Shown here: one piece after another, positions 36,786 through 46,730 of the stretch
How the letters are laid out: each line of letters opens with the position of its first letter
Numbering within the stretch: position 1 is the first letter of the stretch
Assembly (NCBI GenBank): GCA_033852165.1
Contig: JAWSUZ010000009.1
Span: forward strand, 9,176 to 73,175
Direction of reading: 5' to 3'
DNA from: Agarilytica sp033852165
GTDB lineage: Bacteria; Pseudomonadota; Gammaproteobacteria; Pseudomonadales; Cellvibrionaceae
DNA length: 64,000 nt
Notes under the pieces: generated by a model
Database searches by the model: none
Told to the model about the DNA's origin: nothing
Seen by the model: only the letters and a program-made list of their open reading frames with translations
Program-made: the position numbers and the translations under genes

Positions 36786-39748
36786 GCGGATAAGATGGCG
36801 GCCCCATCCGTAGAGGTTTTTTCTAGGATAAATTCGGCGTGGCCTTTTGCATCGGTCACGACGGTTTCATCAACAATTTCATTGGTGTGACGGCCATTGA
36901 CGTAGTTGGCTAAATTTTCTTGTGTTTGGTCCCACCACCAACGCCAACCGATTTTGTAAATACTGATGTCTAGCGTTCGACCTTCTACGGCTTTTGCGTC
37001 GCTGTTGATGGCTTGCAGGTTGATGGTGTGATCTTGGTTACGTGAAATTGCGCCTCTATAACCATCTCCTTTTGGAATATTAAGGCCGACCCAGTTTTCG
37101 TAGGGTAAGACTTCTTCATGTCGAATACTGGTACTGAAGTTTCCGCTTTGTTCAAAAACACGCGTAACAAAGGTTGCTCTTAATTTTCCGGGAGCTTGAA
37201 CGATGTGCTGCAAATTAACGTTAAACGCCGCACGACCATTGTCGTCAAGATGTCCGTCAAACAGTTTGTGTTTAGATTTTCGAAAGCTGCTGGCCGGATC
37301 GTCGAAGTGATATTGACTCCAACCTTCGAAGGTGGTTTTCATGGGCGAAAGTTTTATTTCAGAATCCGCTTTGAGGCCTTTTGCACTGGCGCCGTTTAAC
37401 CATTGTGCAAACAGTTCGGTACGAATGGCTGGGCTAGCAACTACCAGGGGACGCTGAGCTGGCGTCACGTCGACTTTTAATCGGTTAGGGACAATGGTTT
37501 CGATTTTTATCGATTTATCAAAATATTCGCCACCCACTCTGACCACGGCTCGCCATGCACCGGTTGGCGACGACTCTTCTGTTTTTAGAGTAAAGGTGTA
37601 TAGGTTGCCTACGGGCTGACTGTTGGTTTGCGTAGTAACTTTTGTTCCGCGCGGGTCGAAGAAGTCAATTGAGACGGGATGACCTTCGGGAAGGCTCTTG
37701 TTTTTATCTTGTAAAACGAAGGTGAGGAAAATGTCGTCACCGGGACGCCAAACATCACGTTCGCCAAAGATAAAACCTTTGATGCCTTTACGGATTTTTT
37801 CTCCGCGTGTGTCAAATTGGCTGGTGGGAAGAGCTTCATTGCGCGGGAAGCGAATGTAGCCTTTGTCGTTTTTGTATTCCGCTATCAGGTAAAAAGCTGC
37901 CCCTTTGGGTTCAACCGTAAGCATGCCGTTTTTATCGGTCGTGCCTTCGGCCATTATTTGGTGCTGGTAGTTGTACACCGTTATTTTGGCTTTTTTCCTG
38001 GGTTCGCCAGATTGAATACCGGTGGCAATAATGTGGTATTTATTGCTGCTGCCTTTTTTAACGAGAAGCCCGAGATCTGAGACTAAGAAGTTTTTTGTCG
38101 CCTTGACGTTTTTGGCGTTGTAGTAGGTATAGAAGTTTGCATCGCAAGGGTCGTTACGTTGGTTGTACGTCACATACCCATTGTTAGTTGAGTAGTATTG
38201 GTGGAACCAACTGGGGCGTTCGATTACCTCTTTAATATTTGGGCCTTCGTAATTCGTTAACGGCGGCATTAAGGATGCTTGGGTCGATTCCGGACAGGTG
38301 TAAGCAACAACGGTGTTATCAATCGATAGGCTCAGGTTGATTAAACCATCACCGTGCTTTTCCATCAATTCATTCATATCAATGTCAAAACGCCGCCATT
38401 GATCAAACGGAATGGAGGGTAAGGTGATTTTTTTGCGCCATAGATAACGACCTTCGTCTTGATACGTACGACTGCTATTAATTTGGCTGCTCTGAATAAA
38501 TTCCTGCATACCATGTTCAAAGGTTTTAAATGCCGTGACCCATACAGCGTTGACGTTTATCGCCTCGAAGGGAACGGTAAGAGAATCGCTTGGTGGGATT
38601 ATGGAACCGCCGCTAAGAAAACGAACACCCGGCAATTCTGAAACAAAGGTTACTTGGGCTTTATGAACTTTGGGGAGCTGGATGTTTTTCGAACTTTTAA
38701 TGGTATCGGCAATTTCGAGTTCAAGCTCACCGGATTGTGTGCCTGCGGGGTAAATACGTAAGGAGCTGCCATCGACGCGAACATTGGCATCTTTGCCGTC
38801 GAGCTGAATGAGACCCACTAAATTTTGATTGCGATCAAGGCCTTCCGAAAAGCTAACTTCTACGTATTGTTCTGGGTATTGAATCGTTCGAATACCGGTG
38901 ACAACAAATTGATTGATGGCCGGAACGTCAATGGTGTGAATACCGTCTTTTTCTACACCGATTGATTGGGCTGAATAGTGAAGATCTAAGGTAGAAGTTT
39001 TATCACCACGCAGAATTCCGCTAATTGTGAAATCGTGCGACAGCTTATCGCTGCTGTGCTTCCACGTTATTGTCAGGTCTTTACCTGCTTGCATTAAGTT
39101 CAGTGTTTTTTCTATTTCACTATTGTCTGAGGTATCGCTGGTTTTTATTGATCCATCAAGAACCATTACGTTTTTAGCGTCCCCCGGACTCAACCCCGCA
39201 ACCTTTAATTCAAAATCTTGTTTTAAGACCTGAACTTGAAAATTAAATGCGCCTAAAGTTTCGGATACGCCCTCTAATTTTTGAGGCATTAATTGGATAG
39301 AGAAAACCTTGGCAGAAGGGAACCGTTTGGGGTGCGTCAAAATTAAGGTGTCGGTAGCGGTAAATGCTGCCGTAAACTCCACGGGTGGGGTAATACTAAC
39401 GAGACCTACTACAGGAAGGTTTAATTGTTCTGCCGTGACAACCGGGTGACTAAAACGAATTTCAAGCGCCGGCTCTGCAGGCACCCAACCTTGGCTATGG
39501 CCATGTATGTGCTGCGACCAAGACGGAAGATCTGAATCGCTGAATTCTTCTATCGATTGTACCGAGGACTGCCCTATATCCTGGGCTCTCTCCTCTACTG
39601 CCGCCGGTTCGATAACAGTTTTATTTTTTTGCTCTGTGACAGAGGCTGGCGTGTCGTCATTCTTTTCAGAACAAGCGGATAAAAACACAAGGGTAAAAAT
39701 TAGGACGATGAACAAGGAATAGAACCTTTCCTTTGATTGAGTATGCAT
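36737..39748 (-). CDS. yfhM: Bacterial alpha-2-macroglobulin, N-terminal part (lipoprotein, frameshifted)
   Basis: These 1003 residues begin with a lipoprotein signal (LFIVLIFTLVFLSAC), followed by MG-type beta domains, e.g. IRKGIKGFIFGERDVWRPGD, a hallmark block of the family. The natural sequence would read GAAILIR then VCDRDSGHCSGQEV. Here one base is missing within about 36787-36795, so the frame drifts to SACVIATAAIA and stops at 36737. Joined, the two halves give a protein of about 1940 residues, full length for this family. Either a real inactivating mutation or a sequencing error explains it. Confidence 0.85.
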   Translation of the reverse strand: MHTQSKERFYSLFIVLIFTLVFLSACSEKNDDTPASVTEQKNKTVIEPAAVEERAQDIGQSSVQSIEEFSDSDLPSWSQHIHGHSQGWVPAEPALEIRFSHPVVTAEQLNLPVVGLVSITPPVEFTAAFTATDTLILTHPKRFPSAKVFSIQLMPQKLEGVSETLGAFNFQVQVLKQDFELKVAGLSPGDAKNVMVLDGSIKTSDTSDNSEIEKTLNLMQAGKDLTITWKHSSDKLSHDFTISGILRGDKTSTLDLHYSAQSIGVEKDGIHTIDVPAINQFVVTGIRTIQYPEQYVEVSFSEGLDRNQNLVGLIQLDGKDANVRVDGSSLRIYPAGTQSGELELEIADTIKSSKNIQLPKVHKAQVTFVSELPGVRFLSGGSIIPPSDSLTVPFEAINVNAVWVTAFKTFEHGMQEFIQSSQINSSRTYQDEGRYLWRKKITLPSIPFDQWRRFDIDMNELMEKHGDGLINLSLSIDNTVVAYTCPESTQASLMPPLTNYEGPNIKEVIERPSWFHQYYSTNNGYVTYNQRNDPCDANFYTYYNAKNVKATKNFLVSDLGLLVKKGSSNKYHIIATGIQSGEPRKKAKITVYNYQHQIMAEGTTDKNGMLTVEPKGAAFYLIAEYKNDKGYIRFPRNEALPTSQFDTRGEKIRKGIKGFIFGERDVWRPGDDIFLTFVLQDKNKSLPEGHPVSIDFFDPRGTKVTTQTNSQPVGNLYTFTLKTEESSPTGAWRAVVRVGGEYFDKSIKIETIVPNRLKVDVTPAQRPLVVASPAIRTELFAQWLNGASAKGLKADSEIKLSPMKTTFEGWSQYHFDDPASSFRKSKHKLFDGHLDDNGRAAFNVNLQHIVQAPGKLRATFVTRVFEQSGNFSTSIRHEEVLPYENWVGLNIPKGDGYRGAISRNQDHTINLQAINSDAKAVEGRTLDISIYKIGWRWWWDQTQENLANYVNGRHTNEIVDETVVTDAKGHAEFILEKTSTDGAAILSACVIATAAIAVAKRYT

Positions 39749-40313
39749 TCGAGTATTCTCTTTTTATGTTATCGCTAGAAGATTGTTTTTATTTTGGGGA
39801 TCGATACAGCTAACAAAGAGTAAAACACCGGAATCTGTTTATTCCGTTGACCAATTATGATCAATTGTGGGGGAACACTTTTGTTACGATTCGAGTGGGA
39901 AGTTTTGAAACAAAATCAGCTTTAGCGTTTCATTGACTATCGGGGTTAGCTAACCAGGAGGTATGTGCATGGGGTTCCGTCTCCAAACGTAATGATGTGA
40001 GTTTGTTCTTTATATTAGGGGCTTTACTAAAAATGCTCTTTTTTCACGATGCCCTTAAGACTTTGGCTCCATGCCAGGCTGACCCTACACAATCACAGCG
40101 GGCTAAGCAAGCATCAACCGAGGATTCCTAAACAAACGGCGATTCAGCTGTAGACTAAAAAACCAGCGCTGTAAAATGCATAATTATTCGCTACTAACAC
40201 TTCACCTATTTTAATAGGGCTGCCGCTTTTCTATGATAAAAACGAATAAACAAATTTTACCTTTTCGCTTTGTCAAGACTGTACGCGGACTTTTACAGTG
40301 CTATACTTAATTC
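39749..40313. other. Intergenic region, no gene seen
   Basis: About 560 bp between the divergent yfhM and 6S RNA genes. It contains a GTTAGCTAAC palindrome and the 6S promoter near its right end. No open frame is convincing, and no zapA, the usual neighbour of 6S RNA, is present. Confidence 0.45.
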
Positions 40314-40485
40314 AACCTAAGGTGTACGCCAGTTGGCTATATCCCTGAGCCGATAATGTTATTATCGGAGGCGACCGAGTTGTATTGTGCGCATGTCCGC
40401 TCGACGGAAAGCCTAATATATGATTGTCCCCTCCCCCTTGAATTTTACGGTTCAAGGTTATGTCAACAACGGCACCTTGGGCTTC
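40314..40485 (+). ncRNA. ssrS: 6S RNA
   Basis: Conserved 6S blocks appear in order: CCCTGAGCCGATA, GCGCATGTCCGCTCGACGG with AAGCCT, and CCCCTTGAA paired with GGTTCAAGG. The terminal stem closes perfectly with G-U pairs allowed (CCTAAGGTG 40316-40324 with CACCTTGGG 40473-40481). TATACT at 40302-40307 is a good -10 for a start near 40314. The 5-formyl-THF cyclo-ligase gene follows directly, the standard ssrS-fau order in proteobacteria. 6S RNA binds sigma70-RNA polymerase in stationary phase. Confidence 0.9.
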
Positions 40486-40542
40486 TAATCTCTTCTTTGC
40501 TTGCACTAAGCACATTAAACTTCGCTCATAAAACCAATATTT

Positions 40543-41184
40543 TTGGCTATCGTTTTGACTATTGCTTCTATAACAGCTGAGCAAAAAAAATCTGAACTGC
40601 GTCGTACTATTCGCGCTAAACGTAAAGCACTATCTGGCGCAGAGCAACGACAAGCGTCGCGTAGGTTATTCCATACGCTATCTCACCTTCCCCCATTAAG
40701 AAAGTCGCTCCTAACAGCATCACAATCCCTTGCATTTTATATCGCCAATGATGGTGAAATTTCACCCGCTTTGATGATTGATTTTGTACTCTGTAAAAAG
40801 TCGCAACAGCACCAAGTTCTTCTACCTTGTATCACCAAAAACAACGACCTAAAATTTCGTGTGTATACCCACCAAGGATCTTTGGCAAAAAATAGATATG
40901 GTATGCCAGAACCTAAACCTAACTGCCTGGAGGTTGCCTCCAATACGATCGACGTGGTGTTTTTGCCTTTGGTGGCCTTCGATTCTAGGGGTAATCGCTT
41001 GGGTATGGGCGGTGGTTTTTACGATAGGACTTTTGCTTATAAAGCCAAGTTTCCGAAGAAAGCCCCCCTGCTGGTGGGTTTAGCTCACGAATGCCAAATG
41101 GTCGATGCCTTAGATGTCGATTTGTGGGATATACCACTGGACTACATTGTGACGGATAAACGAGTGATTCGGCCAAGGCGCTGA
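40543..41184 (+). CDS. fau: 5-formyltetrahydrofolate cyclo-ligase
   Basis: This is a 213-residue member of the YgfA/MTHFS family. ATP-dependent conversion of 5-formyl-THF to 5,10-methenyl-THF is the known reaction. The N-terminal basic segment is KKSELRRTIRAKRKALS; FYIANDGEI and the signature VAFDSRGNRLGMGGGFYDR are clear. The usual end PLDYIVTDKRVI is present. No ATG lies near the start; TTG 40543 is the first open codon and has no clear ribosome-binding site, so the start is uncertain. It should be co-transcribed with the 6S RNA just upstream. Confidence 0.9.
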   Translation: MAIVLTIASITAEQKKSELRRTIRAKRKALSGAEQRQASRRLFHTLSHLPPLRKSLLTASQSLAFYIANDGEISPALMIDFVLCKKSQQHQVLLPCITKNNDLKFRVYTHQGSLAKNRYGMPEPKPNCLEVASNTIDVVFLPLVAFDSRGNRLGMGGGFYDRTFAYKAKFPKKAPLLVGLAHECQMVDALDVDLWDIPLDYIVTDKRVIRPRR

Positions 41185-41406
41185 GCAACTTCTGAAGTCA
41201 ACAAGGGAATACTCAGCTGTGACGAGCCATATCGCTTTTCAATTTTAATACGATATCCATTTCCATAGGGGACGTATGAGAGCGAGAACACTCACATTCT
41301 GAATACATGCCATCAGAAAACCTCAATTCGAGGAATACGGGGGTATCTTGTTTAGGAAAAATAGGAGGGAGGGATAGCTGAAGGGGCTCCGCCCCTTCAA
41401 AACAGC

Positions 41407-41544
41407 TTATCGCGAAATACTTCCCTGCTGTACGGGTGCAGGCGCGTCTTCATTTGAGTTAAATATCTCAGAAACACTGAAGGAACTCAGTAACAATCCA
41501 ACAATGAATACTAACGCCGCCAAGGTCAACACATCTGTTTTCAT
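41407..41544 (-). CDS. Small single-span membrane protein (45 residues)
   Basis: From ATG 41544, with AGAGGT six bases upstream, the product is one transmembrane helix (VLTLAALVFIVGLLLSSFSV) and a short polar tail ending QQGSISR. I do not recognise a family. A GAAGGGGC/GCCCCTTC hairpin lies just past the stop (41381-41397) without a T-run. Confidence 0.55.
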   Translation of the reverse strand: MKTDVLTLAALVFIVGLLLSSFSVSEIFNSNEDAPAPVQQGSISR

Positions 41545-41595
41545 AACTGTACCTCTAATGACCACAATGGCCACCTGTGTGTTTTTATTAGTCAA

Positions 41596-41902
41596 GATCT
41601 AAGCGGGCTGAGTTTTATACCCCTTTAATCTTTGACTTTCAAACGCCACAAGCCAATACCTTGATTACATTTTAACCATAGCGAAATACGGAAGAGCTAC
41701 CTGCATTTAGGGTCGTTATGATAACTAGCCCACAGAAAAAGTGAGCGTTCACATTAAACGCGCCAGTGAAATAAAAAAATACGCGCCACGCGGCTCTTTA
41801 GGCAACAAATTGCGTCTAAACTTGCCTTTATCCGACATTGCTTTCACGGAAGAGTGTTTTTTCAACCAAAACAGAAAGAATATATTTCCGCCACGAATAT
41901 AC
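41596..41902. other. Intergenic region, no gene seen
   Basis: About 300 bp between the small membrane protein and the tesA stop. No motif stands out. Confidence 0.4.
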
Positions 41903-42556
41903 TTATGGCGCCATTAACGTTTCCAATACAGGCCACACATTCTCCAAAACCAGTGGCTGACCCGCTGCTGTCGGATGCAGACCATCTCTCTGCATCAGGT
42001 CACGATTACCCGCAACACCTTCCAGTAAAAAAGGCACAAGTGGCAACTGATATGTTTGCGATAGAGCCTCGTACTGAGCGAAAAATGGTTGGGTATAGCG
42101 GCTGCCAAAATTGGGCGGGAGCTTAATACCGACAATCAGGACTTTGGCACCATCGGCTTTTGCTGTTTCAATTAACTTTGATAGGTTTTTGGTGATATAG
42201 GGAATAGGCTTTCCCTGCAGGCCATCATTGGCTCCGAGCTCCAGAATAACAATGTCGGGTTTATGTACGAGCAGTGCGTCAGGTAATATCTGCAAGCCCG
42301 CCGCTGTTGTCGCACCGCTCACCGATGCGTTGACCACTTCAACGCCTCGATTTTGCTGCTGCAGCCGTGCTTGAAGGTGATAGACCCAGCCATCTTCCAC
42401 CGGAAGTTTGTAGGCCGCGCTTAAACTATCTCCCATTACAAGGATCTTTTGGCTGGTCTTCGCATCCAAGTTCGGCTTTTGCTCAGAATATGCGGAAATG
42501 GGGAGAAGCAATATCGCCAACATGACGGCACGATGGGTTAACCTGAGTCTGGGCAT
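41903..42556 (-). CDS. tesA: SGNH-family esterase/lysophospholipase TesA
   Basis: From ATG 42556 it has 217 residues with a signal peptide (AVMLAILLLPISAYS). SGNH blocks: MGDSLSAAY (Ser nucleophile), the Gly in SGATTAAGL, GANDGL (Asn), and DGLHP with catalytic Asp and His. It hydrolyses acyl-CoA, lysophospholipid or aryl esters in the periplasm. It faces ybbA, the conserved tesA/ybbAP divergon. An unbroken upstream extension to ATG 42748 (AAGAG before it) would add 64 residues made partly of an 18-bp tandem repeat; the signal peptide argues for the shorter form. Confidence 0.9.
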   Translation of the reverse strand: MPRLRLTHRAVMLAILLLPISAYSEQKPNLDAKTSQKILVMGDSLSAAYKLPVEDGWVYHLQARLQQQNRGVEVVNASVSGATTAAGLQILPDALLVHKPDIVILELGANDGLQGKPIPYITKNLSKLIETAKADGAKVLIVGIKLPPNFGSRYTQPFFAQYEALSQTYQLPLVPFLLEGVAGNRDLMQRDGLHPTAAGQPLVLENVWPVLETLMAP

Positions 42557-42681
42557 TGCCCTTGAAGAGCATTGTAATGAGGGGAGAAATCCAGTTACCG
42601 CTACATTCAAGCTATTGAAACTATATTGAAGAGCACAAAAGCGGGAAAGGGCTTTTGAACAAAGATCTCGGAGCTCTTTAC

Positions 42682-42753
42682 CTTTTAGAAGCATTTTATA
42701 TTTTAGGAACACTTTAGACTTTCGAAACACTTTATACTTTTGAAACATGGAAT
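42682..42753. repeat. 18-bp tandem repeat, four units
   Basis: Four head-to-tail units near ACTTTCGAAACACTTTAT lie at 42682-42699, 42700-42717, 42718-42735 and 42736-42753. They sit in the tesA-ybbA divergent promoter region. On the minus strand they would read (V/M)(F/L)xKxK hexapeptides. Confidence 0.75.
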
Positions 42754-42779
42754 AACTCTTATTTACTAAGGCTGTATGA

Positions 42780-43448
42780 ATGATTAAAGCGCTCGATTTA
42801 CACCAGCAAGTCCCCGTTAGCGATGGTCAGCTGCATATTCTTAAAAATATTAATTTGAGCATTAAACCTGGCGAATCGGTTGCCATCGTTGGGACTTCCG
42901 GGTCAGGCAAATCGACACTGTTGGGGATGCTCGCGGGCTTGGACATCCCAAGCCAGGGGAAAGTTTATCTCAGCGGCACAGAAATTACTGAATTAGATGA
43001 AGAAGCCCGCGCAGCCGTACGCAGCCAACACGTCTCTTTTGTCTTTCAGAATTTTCAGCTGCTCAGCAGTTTAACGGCATTAGAGAATGTGATGCTTCCG
43101 CTTGAACTCAAAGGTGATAACGACGCCGATACACTGGCTCGCCAATATTTACAGCGTGTTGGATTAGAGGAGCGTTTAAGCCATTACCCCAGCCAGCTTT
43201 CAGGGGGAGAACAACAACGCGTTGCCCTCGCTCGCGCATTCGCCTGCCATGCGCCGATTATTTTCGCTGATGAACCCACGGGTAATTTAGACACAGAAAC
43301 TGGAGATAAAATTGCCGATTTACTTTTCGATATGAATAAGGAGATGAATACCACTCTTGTTCTGGTAACCCACTCCCCCGCATTAGCAGCCCGCTGCGAA
43401 AGACGGTTTGAGATGCAGTCGGGTGAGCTAACGGAGCAATTAGAGTGA
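42780..43448 (+). CDS. ybbA: ABC transporter ATP-binding protein YbbA
   Basis: This 222-residue ATPase of the LolD/MacB-like type has Walker A GTSGSGKST, signature LSGGEQQRVALARAF and Walker B IIFADEPTGNLD, followed by the H-loop VLVTHS. It pairs with the permease whose start overlaps its stop by four bases. These transporters use ATP for mechanotransmission across the inner membrane rather than import; the substrate is unknown, with a TesA link suggested by the divergon. Confidence 0.92.
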   Translation: MIKALDLHQQVPVSDGQLHILKNINLSIKPGESVAIVGTSGSGKSTLLGMLAGLDIPSQGKVYLSGTEITELDEEARAAVRSQHVSFVFQNFQLLSSLTALENVMLPLELKGDNDADTLARQYLQRVGLEERLSHYPSQLSGGEQQRVALARAFACHAPIIFADEPTGNLDTETGDKIADLLFDMNKEMNTTLVLVTHSPALAARCERRFEMQSGELTEQLE

Positions 43449-46003
43449 GTCAAAGCTCCGGCATTAGCAGCAGTAATATATCGCCCCCAATAACAAAATC
43501 AACGTTCCGGCTATCGCTGACGCAGCGATTATTATGGCGAGACTGGAAAAGCGGTGAACTGAACATTTTACTTTGCTCGCTCTTACTCGCGATTGCTACG
43601 GTCACCTGTATTAGTCTATTTACCAGCCGTATTCATAATTCTATTTATGAGGAGGCATCTCACTTTCTGGCTGCTGACGCAAAAGTTTCAGGCAGCCTTC
43701 CCATTAATGAAGAGTGGAAGTCAGAGGCGAAGTTAAGGGGCTTGCAAACAGCGGATATTATTCGCTTTCGCGCTATGTCTTTTTCTGAAAAAGGGATGGT
43801 GCTGACGCAGGTCAAAGCAGTGTCCAAAGAATATCCTCTTAAGGGTCAGCTCAGCATTTCAGATAAACCGTATGAACTCGGCCATAAAAGCGACATTGGG
43901 CCTCCGCCCGGAGAAGCCTGGATTGCCGCCCGATTATTTAACGCATTAACGATTGAGGTCGGTGATTCTATTACGATTGGCGAGGCTAACTTTACCGTTA
44001 GCGCGTCGTTAGAGAAGGAACCCGATAGCGGGCAAAGCTTGTTTGGTGTCGCGCCACGCGTGATGATTAGCATCGATGATATCGCTGCCACACAAGCTGT
44101 TCAGGCGGGGAGTCGAATCGACTACGATTGGCTGCTCGGCGGAGACGCTAAACAAATAAAAGATATGGAAGCTTGGCTCACTACACGCCTCGGTGAGCAT
44201 TTTCGTTGGAGCGGGGTTAAAGGTGGCAATCGCAGTATTGATAGTGCACTAACTCGTGCCGAACGATTTCTATTACTCACGGGATGCTTAAGTGTGATTC
44301 TTTCCGGTGTAGCAATTGCACTCGCGGCACGCCGCTACGCCAAACGTCATCACGGCCAAGTGGCGTTACTCAAAACACTTGGCAGCAGCCCCAAAGACAT
44401 CACGCGGCTTTACAGCACAAGTCTTTTATTTATTGGCCTTATCAGTATTATTCTGGGCGCGGCATTAGGCTGGCTGCTGCACTGGGGTATTATCTCAGCT
44501 CTTGGCAACCTCATTCCCACGGCCCTCGCGGCGCCGTCTTGGAGTGCCTATTCGACCGGCGCTATCACAGGGTTTGTGTCTCTTTGGGCCTTTGCTGCTC
44601 CACCGATTTTTTCATTGCGCTCGGTATCACCTGCAAGCGTTTTGCGAGCAGGCAATTCGGAAGCTAACTCCTTGGGTATTAGCGGTATTATTGGGGCTCT
44701 CGCCATTCTCGGGTTAATGTTCTTTTATAGTCGTGATATTAAACTCACGCTGATTGTTATGGCCGGTGCAGCTGTCTGTGTTTTAGGGGTGGGGCTATTG
44801 TCATCACTCCTCATTATGGCGACAAAACCACTAAGCCGCTATTTATCGTATACCTGGCGTTTGGGCCTAGCCAGCCTTAAGCGACATCAACGTTTTAATA
44901 CTTTACAGGTCGTTATTTTTTCTTTGTTATTTATGTTGTTGTTTATTTTGTTAACGGTGAGAACCAGTTTGCTCACTCAATGGCAAAACCAGTTACCGGA
45001 AGACGCACCCAATCATTTCGCCTTTAATATTTTCCCCGACGAAGCGGATGAGATTAAGTCTTTTTTAAAACAACAAGATATCCCTGCTCAACCGTTTTAC
45101 CCGATGACCCGTGGTCGTCTAGTAGAAGTAAATGGGCAAAGTGTAAACGACCTGACCAAAGACAGCAGAAGTAACGTTAATTACAAACGTGAACTTAACC
45201 TTACTTGGTCCGATAGTTTTGGCAGTGACAACACTATTATTGAGGGTAAGTGGTGGGATAAATCAACAAGTAAGAATTTAGGCGAAAACGCCCCTCTACT
45301 CGTTTCAGCAGAATCGGCTTACGCTAAAGGACTGGGAATCGTTGTTGGTGACATATTGACATTTAGTGTCGCGGGACAAAAAGTGGAGGCAAAAGTCAGC
45401 AGTATTCGTTCAGTAAAATGGGACTCGATGAACCCGAACTTTTATATTATTTTTAATCAGGGATTACTGGGCGGAATCAGTGCCAACTGGGTTACAAGTT
45501 TTCATCTTCCGCCGGATAAAAAATCCACTCTCAATGAATTGAGTCGCGCCCACCCAACCGTATCAATTATTGAGATTGACCAAACGATTGCCCAGGTTCA
45601 AAGTATTATCCAAAAGGTTTCTATGGCAATTGAATTTATTTTGGCTTTGGTTTTGAGCTCTGGATTTTTGGTATTGATTACGAGTATTCAAGCCACTCTT
45701 GATTTACGCATACAGGAAGGCGCAATTTACCGAGTTCTGGGCGCTCCTAAATCTTTAGTACGACTAACTTTGTTAATTGAGTTTGTTACTTTGGGGTTTT
45801 TGTCTGGCGGCCTTGCCGTAGCGGGTACGGAACTGTGTATGTATTTTTTACAAACCCGCGTATTTAATTTGGAGTATGCCTCTCAAGGGCTTCTTTGGAT
45901 TGTCGGGCCGATTATCAGTGCGACTCTTATCGGTTTAACCGGTTGGCTATCTGCAAGGAAAGTTGTGAGTACACCGCCTTTGACGTTACTGAGGTCGGTT
46001 TAG
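43445..46003 (+). CDS. ybbP: FtsX-like ABC permease YbbP
   Basis: This 852-residue permease has ten predicted spans in the YbbP layout: an early span (LLCSLLLAIATVTCISLFTS), a large periplasmic domain, then two FtsX-type blocks (e.g. LLLTGCLSVILSGVAIALAARRYA and MAIEFILALVLSSGFLVLITSI). It forms the membrane partner of YbbA, with an ATGA-type overlap at the junction (43445-43448). Confidence 0.9.
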   Translation: MSQSSGISSSNISPPITKSTFRLSLTQRLLWRDWKSGELNILLCSLLLAIATVTCISLFTSRIHNSIYEEASHFLAADAKVSGSLPINEEWKSEAKLRGLQTADIIRFRAMSFSEKGMVLTQVKAVSKEYPLKGQLSISDKPYELGHKSDIGPPPGEAWIAARLFNALTIEVGDSITIGEANFTVSASLEKEPDSGQSLFGVAPRVMISIDDIAATQAVQAGSRIDYDWLLGGDAKQIKDMEAWLTTRLGEHFRWSGVKGGNRSIDSALTRAERFLLLTGCLSVILSGVAIALAARRYAKRHHGQVALLKTLGSSPKDITRLYSTSLLFIGLISIILGAALGWLLHWGIISALGNLIPTALAAPSWSAYSTGAITGFVSLWAFAAPPIFSLRSVSPASVLRAGNSEANSLGISGIIGALAILGLMFFYSRDIKLTLIVMAGAAVCVLGVGLLSSLLIMATKPLSRYLSYTWRLGLASLKRHQRFNTLQVVIFSLLFMLLFILLTVRTSLLTQWQNQLPEDAPNHFAFNIFPDEADEIKSFLKQQDIPAQPFYPMTRGRLVEVNGQSVNDLTKDSRSNVNYKRELNLTWSDSFGSDNTIIEGKWWDKSTSKNLGENAPLLVSAESAYAKGLGIVVGDILTFSVAGQKVEAKVSSIRSVKWDSMNPNFYIIFNQGLLGGISANWVTSFHLPPDKKSTLNELSRAHPTVSIIEIDQTIAQVQSIIQKVSMAIEFILALVLSSGFLVLITSIQATLDLRIQEGAIYRVLGAPKSLVRLTLLIEFVTLGFLSGGLAVAGTELCMYFLQTRVFNLEYASQGLLWIVGPIISATLIGLTGWLSARKVVSTPPLTLLRSV

Positions 46004-46217
46004 TAGATAGTGAGGGGAGGTTTATTGTTTACGTCCCTGCTGTTCTAGTATGGTATTCGTATACCACGTAGACCCGCTCTACGGCCCTTAATAAATTATT
46101 ATCATAAATTCAGCAACCTCGGTTAATACAGCACCACGGCTTCGGTAGGAAATGTAGATTTGGGAGGTATTTTAAAGAACCAAAAACAAGTACAAATGGT
46201 TTAATACCCGCATACAG
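46004..46217. other. Intergenic region before MITE copy B
   Basis: No gene. Together with the element and its right flank, 727 bp lie between ybbP and the GNAT gene. Confidence 0.4.
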
Positions 46218-46592
46218 CTAGAGCACTTCGGGAAGTATTTTCAAAGCCGTCTAATGCCATTTACCACATGGAAATGGTGTCGTAGACATTGCAGGACAAT
46301 TACAGGGGTGTAATTGGTAGGGCGACTCAGGAGACAAAGCCGAGCACACTGTCGAGGATGGCAGTACACGACTATAGGAATATAGTCGTTAGAGTGAAGT
46401 ATTAGCGCAGGAAACGCGTAAGTAGAATAACGCAGGACAATTACAGGGAAGTAATTGGTAGGGCGACTCAGGAGACAAAGCCGAGCAGTTATCGAGGAGA
46501 TAAAGCCAAGCAGTTATCGAGGAAGCCCGAGCCGAGATCCTACAGGCGTGTACTCGTGGCATGCCATTAAAACACTTTCCGAAATGCTATAG
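46218..46592 (-). mobile_element. MITE-like element, copy B (375 bp)
   Basis: This is an inverted, longer copy of the 19348-19674 element. It has the same terminal inverted repeats (CTAGAG-CACTTCGGGAAGT to ACTTTCCGAAATGCTATAG) and two GGACAATTACAGGG modules, each followed by GGTAGGGCGACTCAGGAGAC. An extra CGACTATAGGAATATAGTCG hairpin lies at about 46370. It is non-coding. Confidence 0.7.
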
Positions 46593-46730
46593 CAGGCTAC
46601 CAGATTTGCATAAGCTCAACAGTATTTCCAGTCACCATATTTTTCAGACCACGGCATAGTCCTCAGTGGCAAGCCATACCGTTTACTAATATTGAACGAA
46701 AAGCAAAAACAAACTTTTTATAGTTCACTA

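Noticed and set aside
40312..40584. Minus-strand open frame of 90 codons over the 6S RNA
   Set aside because: It lies antisense to a clear 6S RNA and has no start signals.
41381..41397. GAAGGGGC/GCCCCTTC hairpin as a terminator
   Set aside because: No T-run on either strand; kept only as a remark.
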